Assembly: GCA_963582685.1 (NCBI GenBank)
Contig: CAUZSM010000098.1
Span: forward strand, 1-6,689
DNA from: CAUZSM01 sp963582685
GTDB lineage: Archaea; Thermoplasmatota; Poseidoniia; Poseidoniales; Thalassarchaeaceae
DNA: 6,689 bases
Direction of reading: 5' to 3'
Positions within the stretch are counted from its first letter, which is position 1; each line of letters starts with the position of its first letter. Positions 5,585 to 6,689 of the stretch are shown here, in pieces. The notes beneath the pieces are model-generated. The model had not been told where the DNA came from, did not search any database, and worked only from the letters and a program-made list of their open reading frames with translations. Both the position numbers and the translations under genes were made by a program.

Positions 5585-6688
5585 ATCTTCGATCATATCT
5601 GCGAAGCGGTCGAATCGTTCGTCCTCTTCATCCTCATCCTCGTCCTCGTCGAGTTCGATCTCATCTTGTAGTTCGTCCTTAGCGGTGCGCGTAGCAATGA
5701 ATACGACTACACTCAGTGCGATGGCAACCCCTACCAGTGCAGCGATTACCAGTGCAATCGGCATAGATGATTCTTCAGGAGCAGTCCAACTGACCGAGAT
5801 GCTGGAAGAACTTCCATTACCAAACGAGTTCTCATCAATCAACTGTAATGGGGTCATAGGCCAGCACTCCAATTCCCCTTCCCCTTCAGTCAGATGATAC
5901 CAAGAGAGTTCGGTGGTATTGGACCCCTGTGCAGGAACCAGCAGGACTGGATGCAGTGGACTGGTGTCAGCACCGCCATCGTGGCCAACCTCGCTACAAG
6001 TGATTGGAACCCATGCGGGTTCATCGCCGCTATTGACCAACTTCACGCGAACCCGAACATAGCGACCTGCGTGCGCTTCTTCTTCAAGCGGAGATACTTC
6101 AGTCACCTCGACATAGGGCATATTAATCTCATCAGACAGGTCAACGAATAACTGATGAGGCAATGAGAACAGTTCGCCTTCGCTATAGGATGGCATGTAG
6201 TTCGGGTTCATATTCCAGGCAGTGCGGAATCGAGTGACCTCAATCATTGCGGTTTCAGTCCATACAGTACCATCAGCGTAACCTATTCCGATAGTTCGCT
6301 TTGCACCACTCTTCACCTTGACAATACCAGTTTCATTTGAGGTGTAGTTGTTGGTGGTCTCCTCGTAAGAGCCAAGACCGATGAATCGCATCCAGATCTC
6401 CTTGGCTGGAACCTGCACCTCTTGGTTTTCCATCCACCGCTCCCAATAATCGATGATACCGCCGCCACCGTTGCTATTCGCGTCCCAAGTGAGGTCCGCT
6501 GCATGGTTGAGACTAATCTCATGGTCGTCACGCGTGTATGAGAATGAACTGCTGGTCAAGGTTAGAGATGCCCGGTCATCCTCGACTCCGATGACCTCGA
6601 CAGGACCGCTGCGCTTGAATGCAGAACTGTCCATTGTCATGTCTCCAGTGATGAGGACGGCAGCTCCGTCAACTGAGGATGACACAAG
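5582..6688 (-). CDS. Type I surface protein with CARDB-like domain and acidic cytoplasmic tail, 5' truncated by window edge
   Basis: The minus-strand frame is open to the right edge. A GTG at 6685-6683 is in frame, but codons upstream stay open, so the N-terminus and any signal peptide are probably missing. Numbered from that GTG, 367 residues are visible. Residues 1-180 are Ser/Thr/Asn-rich with likely beta strands and sequons NYT and NET. Residues 190-300 look like a CARDB/Ig-like domain (VEVTEVSP, VRVKLVNSGDEP) with probable disulfide partners C230 and C274. A single membrane helix spans about 308-332, ending in ATRTAK. The tail after it (336-367) is dominated by Asp/Glu (nt 5615-5665 encode the densest part) and ends in FADMIED. 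The architecture parallels the DDL-tailed protein at 2023-3054, although the sequences are not obviously related. The function is unknown. Confidence 0.85.
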   Translation of the reverse strand, partial: LVSSSVDGAAVLITGDMTMDSSAFKRSGPVEVIGVEDDRASLTLTSSSFSYTRDDHEISLNHAADLTWDANSNGGGGIIDYWERWMENQEVQVPAKEIWMRFIGLGSYEETTNNYTSNETGIVKVKSGAKRTIGIGYADGTVWTETAMIEVTRFRTAWNMNPNYMPSYSEGELFSLPHQLFVDLSDEINMPYVEVTEVSPLEEEAHAGRYVRVRVKLVNSGDEPAWVPITCSEVGHDGGADTSPLHPVLLVPAQGSNTTELSWYHLTEGEGELECWPMTPLQLIDENSFGNGSSSSISVSWTAPEESSMPIALVIAALVGVAIALSVVVFIATRTAKDELQDEIELDEDEDEDEEDERFDRFADMIED

Positions 6689-6689
6689 G

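Noticed and set aside
5685..6151. Plus-strand frames opposite the right-edge surface protein
   Set aside because: The minus strand carries one long frame with an Ig-like domain, a helix and an acidic tail; the plus-strand frames are short and featureless.
1..6689. CRISPR array, insertion sequence or integrated element next to the tRNA
   Set aside because: I see no spaced direct repeats, no transposase or integrase motifs, and no obvious second copy of the tRNA 3' end that would mark an attachment site within the window.

Overview
The window looks like a piece of an archaeal chromosome, most likely from a marine planktonic euryarchaeon of the Marine Group II (Poseidoniales) kind. The evidence is indirect. 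A CAU-anticodon tRNA gene is encoded without its 3' CCA. Ribosome-binding sequences of the GGTGA type precede several starts and fit the archaeal 16S 3' end. One protein carries a PGF-type C-terminal sorting signal, and several predicted surface proteins have type I anchors with very acidic tails. There is no 16S gene or other decisive marker, so the assignment is an inference.

Layout, left to right. (1) The 3' part of a multi-helix membrane protein runs off the left edge (3-524). (2) An intact HD-domain phosphohydrolase of the dGTPase/SAMHD1-like COG1078 family follows on the same strand (579-1838). (3) A tRNA gene with anticodon CAU, either elongator Met or Ile2, lies at 1874-1948. (4) Two neighbouring, clearly paralogous secreted Ig-like proteins follow (2023-3054 and 3139-4086). 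They share the motif DVYPGATR and an identically spaced cysteine pair but end differently: the first has a transmembrane helix and a DDL-repeat acidic cytoplasmic tail, the second a PGF-CTERM-like signal with a short extension. (5) Next is a protein with three N-terminal helices and a large predicted extracytoplasmic beta-rich region, beginning with a duplicated GGLLEK motif (4212-5579). (6) Converging on it, only 2 bp away, is the 3' part of another type I surface protein with an acidic tail, running off the right edge (5582-6688, minus strand).

The left third looks like ordinary housekeeping: nucleotide metabolism and translation. The right two thirds form a cluster of four cell-envelope proteins, probably exposed outside the membrane. 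Two of the four carry strongly acidic cytoplasmic tails and one carries an archaeosortase-type signal, so the cluster may build or organise a surface structure. None of the four has a recognisable catalytic motif and their functions are unknown. I found no CRISPR array, mobile element, rRNA or defence operon.
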